From: Acidobacteriota bacterium
Lineage (GTDB): Bacteria > Acidobacteriota > Terriglobia > Acidiferrales > UBA7541
Assembly: GCA_003224195.1 (NCBI GenBank)
Contig: QHYP01000077.1
Coordinates: 1-14,335 of the forward strand
Direction of reading: 5' to 3'
DNA: 14,335 nt
Part shown: positions 6,379 to 13,857 of the stretch, piece by piece
Position numbering within the stretch: position 1 is the stretch's first letter
Layout: every line of letters begins with the position of its first letter
Notes under the pieces: model-generated
The model's database searches: none
The model's input: only the letters and a program-made list of their open reading frames with translations
Told to the model about the DNA's origin: nothing
Translations under genes and position numbers: made by a program

Positions 6379-7836
6379 CTACGGCGTCCGCAACAGCACT
6401 TTTTCCGCCACCAGCGTCGGCGTGCCCGTCGTGTTGAATAGCAGCCCGCCGACCGACACGGTGTTGCCCGTGCTAAGCCCGGCCAGGCCCGTTGCGTCGT
6501 TGAAGAACTGCGTGGTCGTCAGCACATCCACCTGAATCGCCGTGATCCCGTTCGCGGTGAAAAACATCGGCAAGCTTCCAAGCGTGAAGTTCGGTGGATT
6601 CGCGCTCGCATTGATCGCCGTAATCGTGGCCGTCACCGGTGAGGGCTCCAGCCTCACTTTATCGGTGCCGACCGTAATGCTGACGTTTGGCGGCGCTCCC
6701 GTAATCGTAATCGGCACAATCGGGTGAATTTGCACGGCTTGGCCGATGACCATGTCGCTTAGGCTCGCGAAATTCAGCCCTGCGGGAAGCGTCATGCCGT
6801 CCGAATCAATCGAAAAGGTAGCCAGTGGGTTAGCCTCCGGGAGAATCTGTACCGTGATCACCAAGCCCATCGGGATGCTCGACATCTGGCTGTTCTCAAC
6901 GAACAGGTCCCGGATCACGATCTGGAACTGGTTCTGCGCCACGTCGACCTTGCTGACCAGCCCGATCAGCGCAAGTTCGTTCTCCGGCGCGAACAGTTCC
7001 ACTTCCTTGGCGAGCGGTGTCGTTCCGGGAGCGGTCAATTGCGCCAGCACGCTCACCACTTCCCCCATCATCAGGCAGGAGAAATTATTCGCCGCGCACA
7101 CGCCGTCGAAGTTGAACGCCGTACTCGCGTCCGTAGCGATGGTCATGGACATGCCCGTGAAGCCAAGCTGCAGTGTAAACGTCTTGTTGGTCGCATCGAT
7201 GGCCGAGATTCGTCCCACAAAGTGCATGCCTTCCATCTCGCCCACGGTCACTGCCGGCGTGATCGAAAGATCCCCAGCCTGAATCGACGTATTCACATTG
7301 AAATCCAAATCGAGCGCCAGCGGCGAATTCGCGCTCAGGGTAATCGGGAAGGGAGCCATCGGCGCCTGCACCGTCACCATCGATTGGTTCAGTTTCGGGG
7401 CAAACTCGCAGGCCTGCCCGATGCCGCAACTCTGCCCATTCGGCAGCGACAACGGCGCTCCCGACTGGTTCAAAATCGTCATATGGGGATTCGCGAAGCT
7501 CACGCTGAGACTGTTGTACGTCCCCGCAGGAACGTTCAGGTTGGCCAGCAGCGCCGATTCGGCCTGCAGGTGCTCCAGTTCGATCTCTTCCGGCTCGCGC
7601 ACCATTGCCACCGCCGGCTTGCTCGTATCGCTCGGTTGCAGGCTCGCGCCTGTCACCGTGATCTCGAAGCTCAGTACTGTTACGCCCGCGGGCGGGTTAT
7701 CGTGGATTGTCAGGCTCGCCGGCGCCATAGCCGGTCCGCCGGGCGGGTTCTGCGACATTATGGAGTTCCCGCCGCATGCGCCCAGCATCAGCGCAGAAAA
7801 AGCCGCCAAGGAAAACAGTGCGATTGCCTTCCGCAT
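6379..7836 (-). CDS. Large lipoprotein with DUF4382-like and DUF5666-like domains
   Basis: A 485-aa secreted lipoprotein. The signal peptide MRKAIALFSLAAFSALMLGA is followed by the lipobox Cys21 (LGAC), so it is probably lipid-anchored. About 38-195 resembles DUF4382: a beta-rich domain with ITVTGASLQPSD, EEIELEHLQAESALL and NVPAGTYNSLSVSFANPHMT. From about 205 to the end there are repeated small beta domains with FVGRISAIDATNKTFTLQL and ALIGLVSKVDVAQNQFQIVI, the DUF5666-like G-x-V/I-x-x-I/V-D...F-x-V pattern. A strong AGGGAGG ribosome site precedes ATG 7836. The function of these domains is unknown, and a cell-surface or carbohydrate-binding role is speculation. It is monocistronic by spacing, divergent from the lipoprotein gene at 8214. 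Confidence 0.82.
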   Translation of the reverse strand: MRKAIALFSLAAFSALMLGACGGNSIMSQNPPGGPAMAPASLTIHDNPPAGVTVLSFEITVTGASLQPSDTSKPAVAMVREPEEIELEHLQAESALLANLNVPAGTYNSLSVSFANPHMTILNQSGAPLSLPNGQSCGIGQACEFAPKLNQSMVTVQAPMAPFPITLSANSPLALDLDFNVNTSIQAGDLSITPAVTVGEMEGMHFVGRISAIDATNKTFTLQLGFTGMSMTIATDASTAFNFDGVCAANNFSCLMMGEVVSVLAQLTAPGTTPLAKEVELFAPENELALIGLVSKVDVAQNQFQIVIRDLFVENSQMSSIPMGLVITVQILPEANPLATFSIDSDGMTLPAGLNFASLSDMVIGQAVQIHPIVPITITGAPPNVSITVGTDKVRLEPSPVTATITAINASANPPNFTLGSLPMFFTANGITAIQVDVLTTTQFFNDATGLAGLSTGNTVSVGGLLFNTTGTPTLVAEKVLLRTP

Positions 7837-8213
7837 AGCCTTCCCTCCCTAGAGTTTTCAGAAATTGACGAGACTTACCCCTTCAATCCTTCAACAAGAG
7901 CTGGGCCAAACCGACACCGCTGATTCTACTGCTAGTTAGATACAAGGGAAGCGGGCCGTGGTTGCCGGCGGGCGCGAAAAATTTCCCCATCCCGGTCAAA
8001 AATTCACAAATCCGCCCCGCCTTTCGATTTGCCCCGCCGCCGATCCACCGCCCAACCTTCCTAAGGTTTGCGGCCTGTACGCTCATTGCCCAGGCCCAGG
8101 CCCCCGTACAGGGGCCCTAACCTCCCCGGCATGGCCACCCTGCGCAACCCTTGCCGCGGAGTCCACGGGGCAGTCACACCTGAAACTGACCGCTTTTCGG
8201 TCACCCACAGATT
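7837..8213. other. Divergent intergenic region between two lipoprotein genes
   Basis: 377 nt separate the leftward gene at 7836 from the rightward gene at 8214, so promoters for both should lie here; I could not place convincing boxes. It holds a long-loop inverted repeat at 8074-8112 and a small hairpin at 8187-8203 (TGACCG/CGGTCA, loop CTTTT) 10 nt before ATG 8214. Overlapping frames look spurious. Confidence 0.6.
8074..8112. repeat. Inverted repeat with a GC-rich loop
   Basis: CCTGTACG (8074-8081) and CGTACAGG (8105-8112) are perfect complements. The 23-nt loop contains a short tandem CCCAGG-CCCAGG. No T-run follows, so it does not read as a terminator. Confidence 0.5.
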
Positions 8214-9092
8214 ATGACCCGGGGCAGCTCCAACCAATCCGCGATTCTTCCCGTTCTGGCCCTCTTCGTGTTCCCGTTGAGCGCGCTCCTCGGGTGCGGC
8301 ACTGTCACCGTCGATCCCCCGCCCGGCCCGCAATCCATCACCGGAACCGTGGTTGACGATTCCACGAATCAGCCGGTCGGTGGTGCTAGCGTCGCCCTCG
8401 AACAGCCCGACGCCAGCGGAATCGATCGCATCCTGACCACGACAACCACCGCCTCCGACGGCGGGTTCCGCTTCAACGGCCTGCAACCCGGTAATTACGA
8501 CGTCGTCGCGGGCGCTTCCCTCACCTCCGCTTCCGGCGCCACCCATACCTATGCCGCCACCGTCACCTTTCGCGTCCCGGACAACTCGGACGTGCGGCGC
8601 ATCCCCCTTGTCCCCGAGTTCGGCGATGCCATCCCCACCGGCCAGCCCGTCCAAATCTCTGCCACCGTGACGACCTCCACCTCCACCGGCGCACCGATCC
8701 AGGCCGATATCAAGCTTTCCGCGCTCCAGAGCGCATTTCTCGAGGGCGCTTCGCTCGTTCAAGTCACCATCCCGGCCTTCGCTGGCTCCACACCCCAAAT
8801 CACCACTTCCTCCGGCCCAGCCTGCCCGAATAACACGTCCTGCGCCAACTATGTGCTCTCCGTGCCCTCCAGCGATCCCGTGTACGGAACGTTCCACTCC
8901 ACCGGAACCAATTACACCATCCCCACCCCGACCCCCGCCGAACTCATCTTCGTGATCGAGGCAAAAGCCTCCGTTCACGGCAGCCCCGGCACCCCCAACT
9001 GCGCCCCGTTCACTCAAACGTCCGGCCCCGTCGTCCCCCGCGGCACCCTCCCCTCCACCATCCCCAACCTCTCCTTCTCCTCCTGCCAATAG
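8214..9092 (+). CDS. Lipoprotein with carboxypeptidase-regulatory-like (beta-sandwich) domain
   Basis: A 292-aa protein with a hydrophobic signal (ILPVLALFVFPLSALLGC) and lipobox Cys28 (LLGC). About 41-105 is a carboxypeptidase-regulatory-like/Ig-type domain: ITGTVVDDSTNQPVGGASV, then ASDGGFRFNGLQPGNYDVVA, the usual D-G-x-F-x-F-x-x-L-x-P-G-x-Y signature. The remaining about 180 residues are Ser/Thr/Pro-rich and contain four cysteines (SSGPACPNNTSCAN, PNCAPF, SSCQ) that could form disulfides outside the cytoplasm. ATG 8214 is the only start giving the signal peptide; no clear Shine-Dalgarno precedes it and a small hairpin sits there. It is likely a surface or periplasmic structural protein; its binding partner is unknown. 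Confidence 0.8.
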   Translation: MTRGSSNQSAILPVLALFVFPLSALLGCGTVTVDPPPGPQSITGTVVDDSTNQPVGGASVALEQPDASGIDRILTTTTTASDGGFRFNGLQPGNYDVVAGASLTSASGATHTYAATVTFRVPDNSDVRRIPLVPEFGDAIPTGQPVQISATVTTSTSTGAPIQADIKLSALQSAFLEGASLVQVTIPAFAGSTPQITTSSGPACPNNTSCANYVLSVPSSDPVYGTFHSTGTNYTIPTPTPAELIFVIEAKASVHGSPGTPNCAPFTQTSGPVVPRGTLPSTIPNLSFSSCQ

Positions 9093-9106
9093 ATTCACTC
9101 TTCGTG

Positions 9107-9128
9107 GCACAGGCACTCTTGCCTGTGC
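9107..9128. repeat. GCACAGGCA palindrome, dispersed-repeat or terminator-like
   Basis: GCACAGGCA (9107-9115) and TGCCTGTGC (9120-9128) form a perfect 9-bp stem with a CTCT loop, 14 nt after the stop of the lipoprotein gene. It lacks a U-tract. From memory, this kind of GCACAGGC/GCCTGTGC hairpin recurs in the intergenic DNA of several soil bacteria. Confidence 0.7.
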
Positions 9129-9249
9129 TCGAGCCCTATGTCTCTCCTGGTGTGGGTGCAGCACCCCTCCGGGCCCTGCTGCCGATCCTTCGTCGCGGCC
9201 TTCCCATCTCCAGGGTTATGTCTTCAGACAATTGGTCTGCGATGGGACG

Positions 9250-9277
9250 TTGCATCGATTCCCAGGTCGTCTATCCT
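9250..9277 (+). promoter_or_regulatory. Candidate promoter for the Gly-zipper protein gene
   Basis: TTGCAT (9250-9255) and TATCCT (9272-9277) are separated by 16 nt, 39 nt upstream of ATG 9317. The match was found by eye and is moderate. Confidence 0.3.
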
Positions 9278-9316
9278 GATCCTGCAAAAGCATTATTGTC
9301 GCCAGCGAAGGATCCA

Positions 9317-9772
9317 ATGCGAAAACTCCTAATCTCCATAGGTCTGCTGGCGATGCCTTGCGCCTCCCGGGCGCAAGCCCCGCAGGACCCCTGGGGAGCC
9401 CTGAACAGCCTGCGTGCGGGTCAAAAAATCGAGGTTATCGAGAAGACTCTGAAGAAACACGTGGGAACCTTCATGACCGTTTCCGCAGAAGCCATCCAGT
9501 TGCGGGAAGGCGCCGCGGATGACGCCATCCGGCGGGAGGATGTCTTGCGTGTGAGCCTGCCGGAAAAGAGGCATCGTTTGCGCAACATGTTGATCTTCAG
9601 CGTAGCGGGCTGCGGCGCAGGTTTTGGCATTGGGGCCGCGAGCGCAGGTCGCGACACGCTTCAGTATGATGTCTATACGGTCTTCGGCGGGGTCATCGGC
9701 TTCGTCGGCGGAATTGGCGTCGGCGCCGCACTGCCTACCCACGCCACCATCTACCGCGCCAAGCCGCACTGA
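9317..9772 (+). CDS. Exported Gly-zipper protein of an acidobacterial hypothetical family, 151 aa
   Basis: It starts at ATG 9317 with AAGGA about 5 nt upstream. The frame is open back to 9104, but the upstream part is noncoding in character. Residues 1-21 are a signal peptide (MRKLLISIGLLAMPCASRAQ, cleavage about AQA). About 28-82 form a small beta-rich domain (LNSLRAGQKIEVIEKTLKKH, VGTFMTVSAEAIQLREG, AIRREDVLRVSLPE) resembling an Sm/SH3-like barrel. About 91-140 is glycine-rich and hydrophobic (GAGFGIGAA, FGGVIGFVGGIGVGAALP), two likely Gly-zipper membrane helices. I recall this layout from many Acidobacteriota hypotheticals but know no function. It is probably an envelope protein. Confidence 0.75.
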   Translation: MRKLLISIGLLAMPCASRAQAPQDPWGALNSLRAGQKIEVIEKTLKKHVGTFMTVSAEAIQLREGAADDAIRREDVLRVSLPEKRHRLRNMLIFSVAGCGAGFGIGAASAGRDTLQYDVYTVFGGVIGFVGGIGVGAALPTHATIYRAKPH

Positions 9773-9915
9773 CCCTCGCAAGCTAATTCCCATCGCGGGA
9801 CAATCACTCTGGTTTACCCTGAGTCCGCCCAAGTGCTTACCCTGCAGCACAACTGGGACTGCGACGAACCAGTGCAAGCGCAAGTGTATTGTAATCGTCA
9901 AAATAGGGAGATTGT

Positions 9916-10248
9916 GTGAGTAGGAAAAGAAAACTTCTGTTGTTCGCTTTGATCGCTTTGGAGGTCGTGTTATTCGTTTCCATGGCCCCCACCTCGATCC
10001 CGCATGATCGAAAGACTACAGCCCTTTTCGCCAAATGGCTGAAGTCTCGTTCAGAAGCGGACAAAGCGGCATTCCGGGCCGAAATGGGCCGTGTTATGGC
10101 TGGACAACGGAAGCGTCAGAAAATCGCAGGAATACTTTTCGTGGCAAATTCAGCAATCTTAATTGTTGTTGCGAGACGGAAAGATCGAATCCACGAACAA
10201 CCTCAACAACTCAAGCGAGAGCAGTCCAACACCAATGGGAGCGCCTGA
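9916..10248 (+). CDS. Hypothetical two-helix membrane protein, 110 aa
   Basis: A GTG start at 9916 with AGGGAG (9905-9910) at good distance. The protein has a basic N-terminus (MSRKRK) and a first hydrophobic helix at about 7-24 (LLLFALIALEVVLFVSMAP). A charged central part with Lys/Arg/Glu follows (about 30-68), then a second helix at about 70-86 (IAGILFVANSAILIVVA) and a basic, Gln/Asn-rich tail. I do not recognise a family. The central segment (KSRSEADKAAFRAEMGRVMA) would be an amphipathic helix between the two membrane segments. A likely terminator follows at 10337-10370, so it seems to be its own unit. Coding is supported by the start site, hydrophobic pattern and length. Confidence 0.6.
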   Translation: MSRKRKLLLFALIALEVVLFVSMAPTSIPHDRKTTALFAKWLKSRSEADKAAFRAEMGRVMAGQRKRQKIAGILFVANSAILIVVARRKDRIHEQPQQLKREQSNTNGSA

Positions 10249-10336
10249 CCAATCCAGCAAAGAAGGGGATGCGAAATCGCGTCTCAATTACTTCGGGCGC
10301 ATGGGGCACCCTTTCTGAGCAGGCAAAACGCGGGTG

Positions 10337-10372
10337 CCGCATGCTTCGGTTTTGGAAGCGTGCGGGTTTTGT
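10337..10372 (+). terminator. Candidate intrinsic terminator after the two-helix gene
   Basis: CCGCATGCTTC (10337-10347) pairs with GAAGCGTGCGG (10355-10365) as an 11-bp stem with one G-T pair and a 7-nt loop GGTTTTG, followed by GTTTTGT. It lies about 90 nt after the stop at 10248 and 140 nt before the next gene. The U-tract is short. Confidence 0.5.
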
Positions 10373-10512
10373 CCCCGAAGGGAACTGATGGAGCACCAGC
10401 GGTCCACAAGCGGTGTTCGTGGTAACCTCTTCACGTTGGATGGGAGCTTCTTGCGCCTCGTTCGTAAGGGCGAGATCCATTTTCGAATTGTGCGTAAAGG
10501 GAGACGATCCCT

Positions 10513-11700
10513 ATGAATGCGCGCGCGCAGCGGATAGGCGCTCTGGCGGCTTGCTTCGTCGCGGGAATCATTGCGGTCTGTTGGCGCACGGAAACTGGCG
10601 CCGCCGGCTCCAGAGATCCGAAGGCTATAGCGGCTTACCTCGATCAGCCTGAAACGAAAATCGCGAGCTCCTGGGATCAGAGGGCTGCAGCCGCTTACCT
10701 CGATCGAAGGGCAGGTTGGTGGATGGAATGGCCAAAGGCCGCGCGCGATCACGAAACCTTTTGCGTGTCGTGTCATACGGCGGTGCCTTACGCGCTCTCG
10801 CGGCCTGCCCTTCGTAAAGCGCTTGCGGAAGAAGTTCCTTCCGTGATCGAACGCAGACTCCTGGACAATGTCACGAAGCGGGTACGGCTTTGGAAGGAAG
10901 TTGCGCCGTTCTACAGCGATGCGGATCGCGGCGTGCACAAGACGGTCGAGTCTCGCGGGACGGAATCCGTTCTCAATGCGCTGATCCTTTCGAGCAATGA
11001 CGCGCAGAACGGCCAACTCAGCCACGACACGCGCACGGCCTTGGATAACATGTGGGCGGAGCAGCAGACCACGGGAAACAAAAAAGGAGCGTGGTTGTGG
11101 CTGCGGTTCGCTAATGAGCCGTGGGAGGCGGACGATTCGGACTATTATGGAACCACTCTTGCGGCCGTCGCGGCGGGCACCGCCCCCGAGAATTATCGCG
11201 CGAGACCCGAAATCCAAAATAACGTCAAGATGTTGCGCGATTACCTGAACCGCGAATGCGCGGCGCAGACCACCATCAATCGTGTTGTCCTCTTGTGGGC
11301 TTCAGCGAGATTGCCCGGACTCCTCGATCCGGAGCGGCAGAAGGCTATCATCAATGAAGTTCTGGGTAAGCAGCAGGCAGACGGAGGCTGGAGCCTCTCT
11401 TCACTGGTTGGGGGGTGGAAACGAGAGGATGGAACGCCGCAAGAAGTGAAGAGCGACGGCTACGCCACAGGGCTGATCACGTTCGCGCTTCAACAGGCGG
11501 GGATCCCCCGGGAGAATGCCCAGCAAAAGCAGGGGCTCGTGTGGCTGGAGGGTAATCAGAGCGAGACAGAAGGCTTCTGGCTGGGCTACTCCTTAAACAA
11601 AGACAAAGAACATCACCTAACTCCAAGTACCGCGCTGTTCATGAACGACGCGGCGACGGCTTATGCCGTGCTCGCGCTGACCGAGGCCAACAGGCATTGA
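10513..11700 (+). CDS. Terpene-cyclase-like toroid protein with a CxxCH heme-binding motif
   Basis: A 395-aa protein. An N-terminal membrane anchor or signal lies at about 8-24. FCVSCHTAVPYALSRPAL (about 83-100) carries C84-x-x-C87-H88, the covalent heme c motif. The rest looks like an alpha/alpha toroid of the squalene-hopene cyclase/prenyltransferase type: QQADGGWSLSSL (about 287-298, a QW-like Q-x-x-D-G-G-W), SDGYATGLITFALQQAG (about 314-330) and a final DAATAYAVLALTEANRH. I see no D-x-D-D protonation motif, and AWLWLRFANEPWEADDSDYYGTT (about 193-214) sits where substrate-facing residues might be, so cyclase activity is doubtful. It is exported, so a periplasmic heme protein or sensor is likelier. 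Residues 38-44 (AIAAYLD) and 58-64 (AAAAYLD) repeat. An upstream GGGAG precedes ATG 10513. Confidence 0.8.
   Translation: MNARAQRIGALAACFVAGIIAVCWRTETGAAGSRDPKAIAAYLDQPETKIASSWDQRAAAAYLDRRAGWWMEWPKAARDHETFCVSCHTAVPYALSRPALRKALAEEVPSVIERRLLDNVTKRVRLWKEVAPFYSDADRGVHKTVESRGTESVLNALILSSNDAQNGQLSHDTRTALDNMWAEQQTTGNKKGAWLWLRFANEPWEADDSDYYGTTLAAVAAGTAPENYRARPEIQNNVKMLRDYLNRECAAQTTINRVVLLWASARLPGLLDPERQKAIINEVLGKQQADGGWSLSSLVGGWKREDGTPQEVKSDGYATGLITFALQQAGIPRENAQQKQGLVWLEGNQSETEGFWLGYSLNKDKEHHLTPSTALFMNDAATAYAVLALTEANRH
10623..10705 (+). repeat. 60-nt-period direct repeat inside the toroid protein gene
   Basis: The 23-nt segment at 10623-10645 recurs at 10683-10705 with three differences (GGCTATAGCGGC against GGCTGCAGCCGC; the tail CTTACCTCGATC is identical). 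The 60-nt period is exactly 20 codons, so the frame is kept and the protein repeats A-x-A-A-Y-L-D. Confidence 0.75.
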
Positions 11701-11785
11701 ATCAGAACACACCGGTCACCGAAAAACTGGTCGAGCCGGGCTGCCGGCTATATGCCTGCCAGCTTTCGCCACTGATTTGACTCAT

Positions 11786-11805
11786 CCGATTTCCGCGTTA
11801 ATCGG
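11786..11805. repeat. CCGATT/AATCGG hairpin downstream of two convergent genes
   Basis: CCGATT (11786-11791) and AATCGG (11800-11805) are complements with an 8-nt loop, between the convergent ends of the toroid and DUF6843-like genes. It resembles the hairpin at 13053-13072. No T-run is present on either side. Confidence 0.4.
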
Positions 11806-11921
11806 GACTTGGGGGCGGACCGCTCCAATTCGCAAAGGAATTTCGCCTTTGTCATGGGCCTTCCGAAAGCAGAGGAACCACCGCCGGTCGAGTAATGCGC
11901 AAGTCAGACGCGACGGCGAAT

Positions 11922-12813
11922 TTAGCCTCTTTTCGAATTCCACGGCTTCGGCCTGTCTTTCCAACTGTTGTGCAGGTCCGATTCGGTCCCAACAAAAAAT
12001 TGCTCTTGGGGATATGGAATTGACAAAACTGCCTGCCCAAATACGGCCCCCTTGACCCCATCCAGTTTCGTGAATCTCAGCATAGGACCCGTCCGCTCCA
12101 ACGGACTGATACCGCGTATAGCGCCAAACTTGCAAAGGGGACCCACTCGACGTGCAACCGTCTCCCGAAGGCCCAACAGGAATCACAATGTACAGACCCT
12201 CGGTCTTGAGTTGGGGGCAATCAGAAACTTCATACTCGATTACAACCCAACCCTGATAATTTGCAGGGAGGCGGTAAAGCACGGGGCGATGAATTCCTCC
12301 GAATAGAAAATACAGAAAGACTATTGCGACGAGAAAAAGTGTACCGAGAAGTCTGAGACCAAGTCGGACAGTAAATGCGACTCGTTGATTTTTCCCAGGC
12401 TCATGACGCTGAGGAATGGCAATTGGCGATTCATTCATACTGGCGGATGTCATTCGCGACGCAACAAATGCTAGCCCAGCCAGGAAACCTAGAATCCCAG
12501 TTAATACGGCCCAACCTGGCCCTAATATGGCCCCGAGTAAACCTCCGACTAGAGTGCTGACCAAAGCGGGCAGAAGAGGCTTTTTCAGGCCGATCTTTTG
12601 CAGTAAGACCAAATATGCGACAGGTACAACGACAGCCCCGATGAGCCCGCCATAGAGCAAACCCCAACGCAAGACCGAGGGGGTCCAGGTCCAGTAGGCC
12701 GCCTTGTTGGTGGGTGTCAAGAATGCAAACGAAAGAATCGCCCCGCCACAAAACGCACCACCGACGATTCCGATTGGCACTGCGAGCAGGAGATTTGCTG
12801 CGCGCTTTAACAT
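11922..12813 (-). pseudogene. DUF6843-like membrane protein, frame disrupted
   Basis: From ATG 12813 (AAGGATAGGA just upstream) the protein has several membrane segments (about 8-31, 48-71, 82-117, 152-171). An extracytoplasmic beta domain follows: PANYQGWVVIEYEVSDCP (about 183-200), GLYIVIPVGPSGDGC, QVWRYTRYQSVGADG. After about residue 250-265 (12066-12020) the frame becomes implausible, though it stays open to 11782. A second minus frame holds a coherent ending, PQEQFFVGTESDLHNSWKD and PKPWNSKRG, stopping at 11922-11924, and QFFVGTE is what I expect for the end of a DUF6843 domain. The shift is +1 within about 12080-12012, near a T6 run. It could be a real lesion, a sequencing error or, less likely, programmed slippage. 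Function unknown. Confidence 0.6.
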
Positions 12814-13052
12814 TAATCCTATCCTTCACCTTTCTCTAGAATAGCCCGAACAGTGATCCTGCTTTTCGATATGAGCAAACTTGATTCTTTGAAGTAACAG
12901 CGTCTCAAATGCCAGGGCTTCGATTCGAGCTGAAGGACGTTTTCCAGTTGTAGCTGGGGAACGGGCGGCGGCGAAGACTGCGGCACCCTTTCCAGAGCTT
13001 CGAGCCATCGCCGGATCGTCGTGCAAAGCGGCCTGACAAGCGGTCTTTGCGA

Positions 13053-13072
13053 GTCCCGATTCCAATCGGGAC
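13053..13072. repeat. GTCCCGATT palindrome
   Basis: GTCCCGATT (13053-13061) and AATCGGGAC (13064-13072) are perfect 9-bp arms around CC. It is likely a member of a dispersed short palindromic repeat class. Confidence 0.65.
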
Positions 13073-13278
13073 GAGCGATAATTGCCGTCGTTTGTGACTC
13101 TTGGCCCGTTTCCCATGCCCCTCTCGATCTGCCTGCCGCGATCCCACGGCGCGCTTTATCCCCTTGCCCCTCAAGCACATAGAATAATCGTCTGACAAAC
13201 CTGTACTCTTGTGTTAACATTAAGTATGCTTCGCCGCCGGCCGCTTCTTTCTTGCTCTTCGCTCGTTTACCCAGCTTG

Positions 13279-13337
13279 CCCCGATCCTGTCGGGGAGCGC
13301 CTTTCGCGAAGGGCCAATCACCTGCCCGCCGTGGCGG
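13279..13337. repeat. Cluster of three consecutive short hairpins
   Basis: CCCCGA/TCGGGG (13279-13284, 13290-13295), CCTT/AAGG around TCGCG (13300-13312), and CCGCC/GGCGG around GT (13326-13337) follow each other within 59 nt. This resembles a mosaic of short palindromic units. Confidence 0.6.
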
Positions 13338-13621
13338 CCACCTCACGAAGTCCCGCATTTGCAACTTGCGCGCCCCGTTTTCATCTATCCCCTTTTCTTT
13401 CTTCATCTTGCGCACTCTTTTGCGCAATGGGCGCTCCACAACTCCTTTCGATTCAAGCGCTTCCGCACTCTTTCCATCGCAACGGGGGTGTGGGGGGTAG
13501 AATTGGTCTTTCTAACCAAGAAGTATTACCCGAATTCGCTGGGTGCCGTAACTCCTTTAGAATGCACTCTTACGGGACCTTCGCTTGCAACCCTTTTAGA
13601 ATCAAACTCTTGCGCATTCCC

Positions 13622-13650
13622 GGGGGGAGGGGGTGGGGGCTATGTCAGGG
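13622..13650 (+). repeat. G-rich tract, quadruplex candidate
   Basis: Runs of 6, 5 and 5 G are separated by single A and T bases (13622-13639), and a fourth GGG follows at 13648-13650 after 8 nt. The tract lies about 220 nt upstream of bshA. Confidence 0.4.
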
Positions 13651-13771
13651 ATCCCCCCGGCCGCACATAACCAAAAGAAATTTCAGGGGTTATCGTGGAA
13701 TGCGATTCTCTCGTCACCGGATTATCGAGCCTTGCGCGACCTTCCAAGCGCGCTTCTACGACATTCGTTTA

Positions 13772-13785
13772 CCCGCCGTGGTGGG
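13772..13785. repeat. Second copy of the CCCGCC hairpin
   Basis: CCCGCC and GGTGGG around GT pair with one G-T, and flanking bases match the third hairpin of the cluster at 13325-13340. Confidence 0.4.
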
Positions 13786-13857
13786 CCACTGCCCTCTCCA
13801 AACGTCACTTACTCTGTGCCTCCCGCGTCTAATGAAGGAGCCTCAGCACTCACGTGT

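Larger units (their letters stand above)
12814..13857. other. About 1 kb of noncoding, hairpin-rich DNA
   Basis: Long open frames cross this stretch on both strands (up to about 216 codons), but their products are Arg/Pro/Ser-rich, lack family motifs and overlap each other. At the DNA level it contains palindromes (13053-13072, 13279-13337, 13772-13785), imperfect direct repeats built on TTTTAGAAT / TTTAGAAT (13554-13574 and 13592-13613), and very G-rich runs (13483-13498, 13622-13639). I read it as a noncoding mosaic of dispersed repeats upstream of bshA. Confidence 0.6.

Noticed and set aside
7039..7923. 294-codon His/Arg-rich frame
   Set aside because: It is the antisense of the DUF4382-like lipoprotein; its composition is implausible for a protein.
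8061..9164. 367-codon glycine-rich frame on the minus strand
   Set aside because: It is the antisense of the carboxypeptidase-regulatory-like lipoprotein; the Gly/Asp/Arg composition is typical of a shadow frame in GC-rich DNA.
9104..9316. N-terminal extension of the Gly-zipper protein
   Set aside because: ATG 9317 has a good ribosome site and begins a standard signal peptide. The upstream part covers the GCACAGGCA hairpin and a promoter-like site.
10288..11217. 309-codon Arg-rich frame on the minus strand
   Set aside because: It is antisense to the CxxCH toroid gene, with no start context and no protein-like motifs.
12819..13439. 206-codon frame on the minus strand in the repeat region
   Set aside because: The product is highly basic, is built over the palindromes, and shows no recognisable domain or consistent hydrophobic core. 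I treat it as translated noncoding repeats.
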